This document shows positions 22,299-28,369 of a stretch of 28,369 bases of DNA, piece by piece (position 1 is the first letter of the stretch; each line of letters starts with the position of its first letter). The notes below the pieces were generated by a model. That model worked only from the letters and a program-made list of their open reading frames with translations, did no database searches and was not told the DNA's origin. The position numbers were made by a program, and so were the translations under genes. Source of the stretch: an uncultured Actinoplanes sp. Its GTDB lineage: Bacteria > Actinomycetota > Actinomycetes > Mycobacteriales > Micromonosporaceae. The stretch covers positions 1-28,369 of the forward strand of contig NZ_CAKUCL010000071.1 of the NCBI RefSeq assembly GCF_934643405.1. The letters are read 5' to 3'.

Positions 22299-23392
22299 CC
22301 GCCACCTGCCTGGGGAACTCCGCCGACCGGCGCCGGATGCGGCCCGCCGTTCGGCGAGGCGCCCTGGCGGGACGAGACGGAGGGCATCGGCACGCTCTGC
22401 ATGATCCGGGCGACGATGTGGTCGGCCGGGATGTCGTCGGCCAGCGCGTCGTAGCTGAGCACCAGCCGGTGCCGCAGGATGTCCGGCGCGATGTCCTGCA
22501 GATCCTGCGGCAGCGCGTAGTCGCGGCCCCGCAGCAGGGCCAGCGCCCGGGTGGCCCGCACGATGCCGAGCGAGGCGCGCGGGCTGGCGCCGTACTGGAT
22601 GAGCTGGGCGACGTCCGGCATGCCGTGCTGCGCCGGGGCGCGGGTGGCCAGCACCAGGCGGACCGTGTAGTCCACCAGGGCGTTGTGCACGAACACCTGG
22701 TCGGCGCGGCGCTGCAGGCCGAGCAGGTCCTCCGGGGTGAAGACCTGCTTGGGCTCGGGCGCGCTCACGCCCATCCGATAGACGATCTCGCGTTCCTCGG
22801 CGTCCGTGGGGTACCCCACCAGGATCTTCATGAGGAACCGGTCGCGCTGCGCCTCGGGCAGCGGGTAGACGCCCTCCTGCTCGATCGGGTTCTGGGTGGC
22901 CATCACCAGGAACGGGTCGGGCACCTCGTGGCTCTGCCCGCCGATCGACACCTGGTGCTCGGCCATCACCTCGAGCAGCGCCGACTGCACCTTCGCGGGC
23001 GCGCGGTTGATCTCGTCGGCGAGCAGGAAGTTGACGAACACCGGGCCCAGCTCGACGTCGAACTTCTCGCTGGACTGCCGGTAGATCCGGGTGCCGACGA
23101 TGTCGGCCGGGACCAGGTCCGGGGTGAACTGGACGCGGGAGAAGGTGCCGCCGACGACCTTGGCGAGCGTCTCGACCGCGAGCGTCTTGGCCACGCCCGG
23201 CACGCCCTCGAGCAGGCAGTGGCCGCGCGACAGCAACGCCACGAACATCCGCTCGACCATCCGGTCCTGCCCGACGATCACCCGCTTCACCTCGAACATC
23301 GCCCGCTCCAACTGGGAGGCGTCGTGCGCGGGCGGGACCGGCGCGGCAGAGCCGTGCTGGGTGTCGGTCTCGGGCGTGAACGGCTGGGCCAC
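22277..23392 (-). CDS. moxR: MoxR-family AAA+ ATPase
   Basis: A 371-aa AAA+ ATPase with Walker A GVPGVAKT (63-70), Walker B FLLADEINRAP (D126, E127), sensor-1 ATQNPIEQEGVYPLPEAQRDRF and a C-terminal lid. A Pro/Gly-rich tail (about 340-371) is probably disordered. MoxR proteins act as chaperones for complex assembly with VWA partners, both encoded next. The GTG start at 23392 follows a GGAGG at 6-nt spacing. It heads the moxR-DUF58-VWA operon. Confidence 0.93.
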   Translation of the reverse strand: MAQPFTPETDTQHGSAAPVPPAHDASQLERAMFEVKRVIVGQDRMVERMFVALLSRGHCLLEGVPGVAKTLAVETLAKVVGGTFSRVQFTPDLVPADIVGTRIYRQSSEKFDVELGPVFVNFLLADEINRAPAKVQSALLEVMAEHQVSIGGQSHEVPDPFLVMATQNPIEQEGVYPLPEAQRDRFLMKILVGYPTDAEEREIVYRMGVSAPEPKQVFTPEDLLGLQRRADQVFVHNALVDYTVRLVLATRAPAQHGMPDVAQLIQYGASPRASLGIVRATRALALLRGRDYALPQDLQDIAPDILRHRLVLSYDALADDIPADHIVARIMQSVPMPSVSSRQGASPNGGPHPAPVGGVPQAGGGWPAPHQ

Positions 23393-23593
23393 CGGTCCTC
23401 CACAGCGGGTACGAGGTCGTGCCGGCTCGGTGCCGACCCCCAAGACTTACACGACTCACCTGAGAGCGCGCTTGCGGTGCCGTATTACGCGCCACCGGAC
23501 GTGACTCGCCATGGTCCGGCCGTGTCGATCTTTCTGCGCGATGCGCCGGAACGGGCACGCCGGCCGGGGAGATGCACCAGGCCGTGAACCGTG

Positions 23594-23599
23594 TAACAT
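23594..23599 (+). promoter_or_regulatory. -10 element of the candidate small RNA
   Basis: TAACAT (TANNNT) would start transcription about 7 nt downstream, at the 5' edge of the first stable hairpin. The -35 is not convincing. Confidence 0.4.
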
Positions 23600-23605
23600 T
23601 CGCGG

Positions 23606-23697
23606 TGTCGCCGGGCGACTTCCCCCGTGGTCGCCCGGCGGCGAAAAGGTGCAGGCCTGTGTCCGCGGAGTGCTCGGACCGGGCCTTTTCGTATTTT
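23606..23697 (+). ncRNA. Candidate structured small RNA, 6C-like
   Basis: About 92 nt, no reading frame of note. Hairpin 1: CGCCGGGCGAC (23609-23619) pairs perfectly with GTCGCCCGGCG (23630-23640) around the C-rich loop TTCCCCCGTG. Hairpin 2: CGAAAAGG (23642-23649) pairs with CCTTTTCG (23684-23691), enclosing an inner GTCCG/CGGAC stem, and ends in a T-rich tail (23692-23697), which fits an intrinsic terminator. A C-rich loop followed by a terminator hairpin recalls the actinobacterial 6C RNA, but the second loop here is not C-rich. Identity is therefore uncertain; existence as a structured RNA is better supported. Confidence 0.5.
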
Positions 23698-23699
23698 GC

Positions 23700-23720
23700 C
23701 TGGGGGGCCGAGCCCCCCAG
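23700..23720. terminator. G/C hairpin behind the small RNA
   Basis: A 9-bp stem (CTGGGGGGC at 23700-23708 pairs with GCCCCCCAG at 23712-23720) with a CGA loop, directly after the T-rich tail of the small RNA. This type of G-run hairpin recurs between genes of GC-rich actinobacteria. It has no U tail of its own, so it may be a back-up or RNA-stability element. Confidence 0.5.
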
Positions 23721-23740
23721 ACCCCCGCGTTACGGTCTCT

Positions 23741-23970
23741 TGCGCTGGGTGGGGGGAGATCGGGGCGCTTCGCGCAATCCTTGCGCAAACCTTCGGGTGC
23801 GCTGGGTGTGGGGAGACCGGGGGGCTTCGCGCGATCCTTGCGCAAACCTTCGGGTGCGCTGGGTGTGGGGAGACCGGGGGGCTTCGCGCAACCCTTGCGC
23901 AAACCTTCGGGTGCGCTGGGTGCGGGGGGACCGGTGCGCTTCGCGCAAACCCCTCGCGCAATCCTTCGGG
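23741..23970. repeat. 57-bp tandem repeat, four copies plus a partial
   Basis: Units begin with TGCGCTGGGTG at 23741, 23798, 23855 and 23912 (exact 57-bp steps); the fourth is about 59 bp and a fifth is only started at 23971. Units 2 and 3 are almost identical; units 1 and 4 are more diverged. Each unit carries a small palindrome, GCGCAA-N3-TTGCGC (intact in units 1 and 3, one mismatch in unit 2, rearranged in unit 4). Because 57 is a multiple of 3, all six frames stay open across the array, which creates false ORFs; none has a ribosome site or codon bias. The rest of 23393-24020 (about 628 bp) holds only the small RNA and this array. Confidence 0.88.
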
Positions 23971-24008
23971 TGCGGGGGAGCTTGGGGGGCGCTCTGGGCG
24001 GGGGCTAC

Positions 24009-24014
24009 TACTGT
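24009..24014 (+). promoter_or_regulatory. -10 element, leaderless promoter
   Basis: TACTGT (TANNNT) lies 6 nt before the GTG at 24021; no Shine-Dalgarno in the gap. Confidence 0.5.
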
Positions 24015-24020
24015 TGAGCG

Positions 24021-24242
24021 GTGGGTGAGGAGCTTCTGCCGCAATGTTCTGCTAAAGGGTGCCGGGGGGCGGCTCGGTGGATGCTGCACTGGAACAACCC
24101 CAAGCTGCATGCGCCGGAGTATCGGAAGGTGTGGCTGGCGTGCGATGAGCACCGGGAGCACCTGGGCGGGTTCCTGGAGATGCGGGGATTCCTGCGGGAA
24201 GTGACGCCCTTCGGTGCGGCGACCGATGCGCGGATCTCGTAG
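24021..24242 (+). CDS. Small Cys/His protein, possible zinc-binding
   Basis: A 73-aa protein. Cysteines C9 and C14 (QCSAKGC) and C41/H44 with H47 (ACDEHREH) form a plausible zinc site (C-x4-C ... C-x2-H). The rest (RWMLHWNNPKLHAPEYRKVWL) looks conserved-type. I know similar small proteins from actinobacteria but no function. The GTG at 24021 fits the TACTGT hexamer 6 nt upstream. The next gene starts 9 bp after its stop. Confidence 0.7.
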   Translation: MGEELLPQCSAKGCRGAARWMLHWNNPKLHAPEYRKVWLACDEHREHLGGFLEMRGFLREVTPFGAATDARIS

Positions 24243-24245
24243 GGT
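24240..24245 (+). promoter_or_regulatory. -10 element overlapping a stop codon
   Basis: TAGGGT (TANNNT) is 6 nt before the GTG at 24252, and its TAG is the stop codon of the small Cys/His protein. So the PH gene could have its own leaderless promoter on the end of the previous gene. Confidence 0.4.
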
Positions 24246-24251
24246 TCAGGT

Positions 24252-24767
24252 GTGACCGAGCCGTTCGTGCCCGCAGCCGCCGACGCCCTCGAGCCCTGGC
24301 CCGACACCGTCGAGTGGCGCCGGGTCTCGAGCAAGCTGATCACAGTGGAGCTGATCACCCGCGGCACCTGGACGCTCGTGATCCTCGTCGGCCTCGTCAT
24401 CGGCTGGAGTCTCCAGGGGTCGAGCTGGTGGTTCGCCGGCATGGCGGCCCTGGTCGTCTACGCGATCTGGCGCGCCGTCGTCACGGTCCGGGCGGTGCGG
24501 GCCTGGGGATACGCCGAACGCGACCAGGACCTTCTGGTACGGCACGGGCTGCTGATCCGGCGGCTGTCCATCGTCCCGTACGCCCGGATGCAGTACGTCG
24601 ACGTCACGGCCGGCCCGCTGGAACGCGCGTTCGGGCTGGCCACCGTGCAACTGCACACCGCCGCCGCGGCCAGCGACGCCCGTGTCCCCGGCCTGCCGCC
24701 CGACGAGGCGTCGAGGCTGCGCGACCGGCTCACCGCCCTCGGCGAGGACCGGGCCGAGGGCCTGTGA
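24252..24767 (+). CDS. Bacterial PH-domain protein (YdbS-like)
   Basis: A 171-aa protein with two membrane helices (TWTLVILVGLVIGWSL, WWFAGMAALVVYAIWRAVV, about 38-80) and one bPH_2 domain (about 90-165; DLLVRHGLLIRRLSIVPYARMQYVDVTAGPLERAFGLATVQLHTA, the typical 'I/VPYxRMQ-V' core). This is the YdbS half of the YdbS/YdbT pair. The next gene begins in its stop codon (GTGA). These paired proteins are often called after B. subtilis; their role is uncertain. Confidence 0.88.
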   Translation: MTEPFVPAAADALEPWPDTVEWRRVSSKLITVELITRGTWTLVILVGLVIGWSLQGSSWWFAGMAALVVYAIWRAVVTVRAVRAWGYAERDQDLLVRHGLLIRRLSIVPYARMQYVDVTAGPLERAFGLATVQLHTAAAASDARVPGLPPDEASRLRDRLTALGEDRAEGL

Positions 24768-26239
24768 CCGCCGCCGGCCCACCCCCGCCCGCCGGACCGC
24801 CCACCCCGGCCCCGGCCGAAGGCCCGTCGGCCGACGCCGCGCCGGCTGCGAGGCCGGGGATCGAGCCGCGCCGCCGGCTGCATCCGCTCAGTCCGGTGCT
24901 GCACGGCGCCAAGACCATCGCGGTGATCGTGGCGGCGCTGTCCTGGCAGACGCTGTCGCAGGTCGGCCTGGAACGGTTCGCGCTGGTGGTGCTGGTGCTG
25001 GCGGTCGGCACGGTGGTCTTCTCGATCGTCGGCTGGCTCACCACCGGGTACCACGTCGTCGGCCGCGAGCTGCGCATCTCCGACGGGCTGCTGTGGCGGC
25101 GCAACCGCGCCATCCCGCTGGAACGCCTGCAGGCGGTGGAGCTGCGCCGGCCGCTGCTCGCCCAGCTCACCGGGCTCGCCGAGCTGCGCCTCGAGGTGGT
25201 CGGCGGGAGCAAGACCGAGGCGCCGCTGGCGTATCTGACGGTCAAGGACGCCGCGGCTCTTCGCGAACGGTTGTTGACGCTCGCCGGCCGTACGCAAGCC
25301 TCTCCGCAAGCGCCCGGCGCCGCCGGGCAGGCAGCCGCGGCACCCGGCGCGCCGGCCCTCGAACGTCCGCTGCTGCGGGTGGGCAACCGCGACCTGGTGA
25401 TCAGCCAGCTGCTCACCCCGCAGGCCTTCCTCCTGCCGGTCGGTGTCGCGTTCGTGATCGCGCAGTTCGTGCTGGAGGGCTCGTGGACCTTCATCGGCAT
25501 CGCCAGCACGGTGACCGCGATGGCCGGTGTGCTGCTCCAGCCGGTGCGCCGGGTGCTGCAGGACTGGGATTTCCGGCTCGCGCGTGACCCGGACGGGCGG
25601 CTCGTGGTGCGGTTCGGCCTGATCGAGACGCGCAGCCAGATCGTGCCGCTGAACCGGGTGCAGTCGGTGCGGATCACCTGGCCGCTGCTGTGGCGCGCGC
25701 AGCGATGGCTGCACCTGCGGCTCGACATCGCCGGGTACGCGGGCGAGGGCGGCAACGACAGCAAGCGCTCCGACCGGCTGCTCCCGGTCGGCGACTTCGC
25801 GACCGCGCGCGCCCTGGTCTGGGACGTGCTGCCCGGCGTCGATCTCGCGCCGCTGGCCACCTCGCCGCCGCCGAACCGGGCCCGCTGGCTCAACCCCCTC
25901 GCGCTTCGCTTCCTCGGCGCCGGGCTGACGCCCGAGGTCTTCGTCTCCCGCTGGGGCCTGCTCACCCGGGAGATGAGCCTGGTTCCGTACGCCCGTCTGC
26001 AGAGCGTCCGCGTGGTCCAGGGACCGTTGCAGCGTCTCCTCGGCCTCGCGACCGTCTACGCCGACACCGCCGGCGGCCGGTCCGGGCAGGCCAAGGACCG
26101 CGATCTGGCCGAGGCCTGGGCGCTGGCCGAGCAGCTGGCCGCGCGGGCCCGGCACGCGCGTAACCCGGTGGTCGTGGAAACGCCGGCCGTGGCAGCACCG
26201 GCGGACGAGACGTACTGGCAACGTCCCGCGCAGCCTTAA
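24764..26239 (+). CDS. Multi-PH-domain membrane protein (YdbT-like)
   Basis: A 491-aa membrane protein with three repeats of the bPH_2 module. Domain 1 follows TM helices at about 50-90 (core ELRISDGLLWRRNRAIPLERLQAVELRRPLLAQL); domain 2 follows TMs near 220-265 (VVRFGLIETRSQIVPLNRVQSVRITWPLL); domain 3 is at the C-terminus (VFVSRWGLLTREMSLVPYARLQSVRVVQGPLQRLLGLATV). Proline-rich N-terminus. Length matches B. subtilis YdbT (about 490 aa). GTG start at 24764 overlaps the YdbS-like stop as GTGA, so the pair is coupled. The following thioesterase has its own -10 on the stop codon of this gene. Confidence 0.88.
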   Translation: MTAAGPPPPAGPPTPAPAEGPSADAAPAARPGIEPRRRLHPLSPVLHGAKTIAVIVAALSWQTLSQVGLERFALVVLVLAVGTVVFSIVGWLTTGYHVVGRELRISDGLLWRRNRAIPLERLQAVELRRPLLAQLTGLAELRLEVVGGSKTEAPLAYLTVKDAAALRERLLTLAGRTQASPQAPGAAGQAAAAPGAPALERPLLRVGNRDLVISQLLTPQAFLLPVGVAFVIAQFVLEGSWTFIGIASTVTAMAGVLLQPVRRVLQDWDFRLARDPDGRLVVRFGLIETRSQIVPLNRVQSVRITWPLLWRAQRWLHLRLDIAGYAGEGGNDSKRSDRLLPVGDFATARALVWDVLPGVDLAPLATSPPPNRARWLNPLALRFLGAGLTPEVFVSRWGLLTREMSLVPYARLQSVRVVQGPLQRLLGLATVYADTAGGRSGQAKDRDLAEAWALAEQLAARARHARNPVVVETPAVAAPADETYWQRPAQP

Positions 26240-26242
26240 GCT
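26215..26242 (+). promoter_or_regulatory. Promoter of the thioesterase gene, overlapping a stop codon
   Basis: CTGGCA (26215-26220) and TAAGCT (26237-26242) are 16 nt apart, and the -10 is 7 nt before the ATG at 26250, so the RNA is probably leaderless. The TAA of the -10 is the stop codon of the PH gene. This is the best -35/-10 pair among the leaderless candidates. Confidence 0.55.
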
Positions 26243-26249
26243 CTTCGGC

Positions 26250-26642
26250 ATGGAGCTTCCGGAGTTCGCGCCCGGTCTCAACGCCCGGGTGGAGTTGACC
26301 GTCACCGATGCCGACACGGCGCAGGCCCTCGGCTCGGGTGACGTCCCCGTGCTCGGCACACCCCGGGTCCTCGCCCTGGCCGAGGCGGCCACCGTCGCCG
26401 CCACCGCGCGTCAGATGCCCGGCGGCGTCACCACCGTCGGCACCCGCGCCGAGGTGGAGCACCGCGCACCCACCCCGGTCGGCCGCACCGTCACCGCGCT
26501 GGCGACGATCGCCAAAGTGGACGGCCGCAAGCTCCTCTTCGAGGTCGTCATCCGCGACGGCGAGCAGATCGTCGCCGAGGTGCGGGTGGAACGCATGATC
26601 TTGGACCGGCAGCGCTTCATCGCGAAGGCGCTGGGCGACTGA
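26250..26642 (+). CDS. Hotdog-fold thioesterase (FlK-like)
   Basis: A 130-aa single-domain hotdog protein. VPVLGTPRVLALAEAATVAATA (about 30-55) with E in ALAEAA and VGTRAEVEHRAPTPVGRTVTA (H72-type) recall fluoroacetyl-CoA thioesterase FlK and related acyl-CoA thioesterases, which hydrolyse acyl-CoA to free acid and CoA. The substrate is unknown. It ends 22 bp from the convergent sugar kinase gene. Confidence 0.8.
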   Translation: MELPEFAPGLNARVELTVTDADTAQALGSGDVPVLGTPRVLALAEAATVAATARQMPGGVTTVGTRAEVEHRAPTPVGRTVTALATIAKVDGRKLLFEVVIRDGEQIVAEVRVERMILDRQRFIAKALGD

Positions 26643-26664
26643 CCGGCACCGGGTGCCGAGCGCC

Positions 26665-27603
26665 TCAGATGTCGTCGCCCCAGCGGGCGGTGACCTCCTG
26701 CCGGGTCGGCATCGCCACCGCGCCGCCGCGGCGCTCGCAGACCAGGCCGGCCACGGCCAGCGCGAAGCGCACGTTGCGCTGCCAGCCGTCCGGGCCGGTG
26801 GGCAGGCCGTCGTCGAGCAGGCGGCCGATCAGGGCGCCCATCACCGAGTCGCCGGCGCCGGTCGCGTCGACCGCGGCCACGCTGGGCGCGGGCAGCATCG
26901 CGGCGTCGCCGGCCGCGGCCACGTAGGCACCCTTCGATCCGCAGGTCACCACGACCGCCTTGGCGCCCAGCGCCAGGATCCGCGCGGCGGCCGCGGCCGG
27001 GTCGGCGCCCTCGTAGAGCACCTCGGCGTCGGCGGAACTGAGCTTGACCATGTCGGCGGTCGCGAAGAAGTCCTCGACCATCTCGCGCAGCTTGGTCACC
27101 GCGGCGCCGTCCGGCAGCAGGGTGGGCCGCACGTTCGGGTCGAAGACGCGCAGCGGGCCGGGCGTCGTCCAGGCCTTGCGCGCGGCGCTGCGGAACGGCT
27201 CGCGCAGCAGCGCGATCGAGCCGGTGTAGAGCACCGAGGCGCCGCCGATCAGCGCCGCGTCGATGTCGCCGGGGGCCAGCAGCGAGTACGAGGGCGGCTC
27301 GCCGTAGAAGGTGAAGGTCGGCTCGGCGCCGTGGAAGGTGGTGACGGCGAGCGTGCACGGCACCGGCACCCGCTTCACCGCGCGCATGCCGACCCCGGAC
27401 TCGCCGAGGAACGCGCTGATCCGGTCGCCGAGGATGTCCTGGCTCACCGAACCGCCGTACTCCGCCCGCCCGCCGAGCCGGGACACGCTCACCGCGACGT
27501 TGAGCGGCCCGCCCCCGATCGCCTGACGGTAGACGACCCCGCCGTCCTGTTCCGCCTCCTGGAGGTCGATCAGCGCCTCGCCGAGCACCACCGCGTAGCC
27601 CAT
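26665..27603 (-). CDS. PfkB-family sugar kinase (fructokinase/ribokinase type)
   Basis: A 312-aa kinase. The N-terminal part has the sugar-binding GGGPLNVAVSVSRLGG (first PfkB signature, about 29-44) and the C-terminal signature is DATGAGDSVMGALIG with catalytic base D252 (second signature). It phosphorylates a sugar or nucleoside at a primary hydroxyl with ATP. The start segment VVLGEALIDLQ matches fructokinase-like members, but the substrate is not certain. ATG at 27603 follows GAGGAGGAG at good spacing. Confidence 0.9.
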   Translation of the reverse strand: MGYAVVLGEALIDLQEAEQDGGVVYRQAIGGGPLNVAVSVSRLGGRAEYGGSVSQDILGDRISAFLGESGVGMRAVKRVPVPCTLAVTTFHGAEPTFTFYGEPPSYSLLAPGDIDAALIGGASVLYTGSIALLREPFRSAARKAWTTPGPLRVFDPNVRPTLLPDGAAVTKLREMVEDFFATADMVKLSSADAEVLYEGADPAAAAARILALGAKAVVVTCGSKGAYVAAAGDAAMLPAPSVAAVDATGAGDSVMGALIGRLLDDGLPTGPDGWQRNVRFALAVAGLVCERRGGAVAMPTRQEVTARWGDDI

Positions 27604-27947
27604 CCCGGCTCCTCCTCACGCATTGATTGGGGCCAGCCTTCCGCCCGGAAGCGCCGAACGCCAGCCGACCACCGTTTGGTGCTTATTTGCCCCGACGCTC
27701 TACCACGTCGCCCGTCCGCAGACCCGGCCGTCCGCCGTCAGCGAACACCACCGGCAGGTCCCGGCCGGCGAAACGGCCCGGCGCTCATCCTGCACGCGCG
27801 GCAGACCCGTACCGGAGCTGGGGTTGCGGGCACCGCGGGACCGCGAGTGGCCTGCCTCACCCCGCCCACCGGGGAACGGCCCTCCTGCTTTTCGCCGGGG
27901 CCAGGCGGTAACGTCGTGGGCGCATCGAGGATCGGAGGCAATTCACC
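27604..27947. other. Divergent intergenic region between the sugar kinase and aminopeptidase genes
   Basis: The 344 bp carry no convincing gene. Two short palindromes lie close to the kinase start: CTTCCG/CGGAAG (27638-27651) and CACC-GTTT-GGTG (27670-27681), candidate operators for the kinase promoter. On the plus strand TAACGT (27909-27914) is a possible -10 for the aminopeptidase gene, giving a leader of about 27 nt with GGAGG (27934-27938). Confidence 0.45.
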
Positions 27948-28369
27948 ATGGCCGAGCAGAGCGGCGGCACGCAGCCCGCGGCGAAGACGGAGTCGCACGA
28001 CCCGGATTTCCCGGAGGCGTTCCTGCAGTTCATGCGCACCGGGTGGGGCGACGATCCGCTGTCGGTCACCCCGCTGCCGGAGGTGCCGAACTACGCGAAG
28101 AGGCGCGCGGCGCTCTCCGAGGCGTTCCCCGGCGAGACACTGATCATCCCGACCGGCAACGAGAAGGTCCGCGCCAACGACACGGACTATGCGTTCCGCC
28201 CCGGCAGCGACTTCGTCTACCTCACCGGCGACCGTGACCCGGACAGCGTGCTGGTGCTGCGGCCCAGCGGCTCCGGCCACGACGCGACGCTCTACACCCA
28301 CCAGCGCAACTCCAAGGACACCGACGCGTTCTTCCGCAGCCGCAACGGCGAGCTGTGGGTGGGCCGCAC
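27948..28369 (+). CDS. pepP: Xaa-Pro aminopeptidase (aminopeptidase P), N-terminal part
   Basis: The first 140 codons of an M24B metallopeptidase that removes N-terminal residues linked to proline; cut by the window edge. The visible part is the AMP_N domain: FMRTGWGDDPLSVTPLPEV, YAKRRAALSEAFPGETLIIPTGNEKVRANDTDYAFRPGSDFVYLTGDRDPDSVLVL and FFRSRNGELWVGR, as in PepP. The metal-binding catalytic half is beyond the window. ATG 27948 has GGAGG at 9-nt spacing. Confidence 0.9.
   Translation, partial: MAEQSGGTQPAAKTESHDPDFPEAFLQFMRTGWGDDPLSVTPLPEVPNYAKRRAALSEAFPGETLIIPTGNEKVRANDTDYAFRPGSDFVYLTGDRDPDSVLVLRPSGSGHDATLYTHQRNSKDTDAFFRSRNGELWVGR

Noticed and set aside
23741..23970. Repeats as a CRISPR array.
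   Set aside because: The 57-bp units are head to tail with no unique spacers, and no cas gene is nearby.
23485..24204. Open frames on both strands across the 57-bp repeat array, including a repetitive His/Pro-rich minus-strand frame.
   Set aside because: The unit is a multiple of 3, so frames stay open by repetition; there is no ribosome site or leaderless signal and the amino acid pattern only mirrors the repeat.

Overview
The window is about 28.4 kb of very GC-rich DNA with dense genes, many GTG starts, strong third-position G/C bias and frequent 4-bp ATGA/GTGA overlaps. Together with a fabG(mabA)-fabI(inhA)-hemH cluster, a DUF3097 protein and a MoxR/DUF58/VWA operon, this points to an actinobacterium. 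The overall flavour suggests Micromonosporaceae (Actinoplanes-like), but that genus-level guess is inference. Most of the window is ordinary chromosomal housekeeping sequence. No transposase, integrase, phage gene, CRISPR array, rRNA or tRNA was seen.

Layout. Positions 1-4.2 kb: the start of an unidentified minus-strand gene, a MalY/PatB-type C-S lyase, a GNAT acetyltransferase, a TrmH-family RNA methyltransferase, a RibD-C/DHFR-like reductase and an unknown membrane protein. Positions 4.3-6.0 kb: an NfeD-SPFH (stomatin-like) membrane operon closed by a textbook intrinsic terminator. Positions 6.05-9.8 kb: a serine beta-lactamase-fold hydrolase, then an EamA exporter divergent from a MocR-type regulator that carries a 44-residue Pro/Ser/Leu repeat insertion. 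Positions 9.8-11.9 kb: DUF3097, an unknown protein and a zinc-ribbon Nudix hydrolase. Positions 12.0-13.65 kb: a two-gene RHH regulator/Nudix unit bracketed by two near-identical 16-bp palindromes, followed by an L,D-transpeptidase. Positions 13.7-17.0 kb: the fabG-fabI-hemH-HAD phosphatase cluster (mycolate-type/FAS-II reductases plus haem synthesis). Positions 17.1-19.0 kb: a NarL-type two-component system. Positions 19.05-20.3 kb: a secreted alpha/beta hydrolase, then a short region with a 17-codon leader ORF whose Shine-Dalgarno lies in a hairpin, and a 28-aa single-helix membrane protein. Positions 20.4-23.4 kb: MoxR-DUF58-VWA. Positions 23.4-24.0 kb: a non-coding stretch with a candidate structured small RNA (6C-like) and a 57-bp tandem repeat. 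Positions 24.0-26.6 kb: a small Cys/His protein, a YdbS/YdbT-like PH-domain pair and a hotdog thioesterase. Positions 26.7-28.4 kb: a PfkB sugar kinase and the start of an aminopeptidase P gene.

Themes. Several genes have a TANNNT -10 hexamer exactly 6-7 nt before the start codon, with no Shine-Dalgarno, so they are probably leaderless. At two of them the -10 overlaps the stop codon of the preceding gene. The most interesting items are the palindrome-flanked RHH-Nudix unit (a probable self-regulated operator array), the hairpin-occluded 17-codon leader ORF with its companion 28-aa membrane protein, the candidate small RNA next to the 57-bp repeats, and the low-complexity insertion inside the MocR aminotransferase domain. 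All functions are inferred from sequence motifs by eye; no database search was run.
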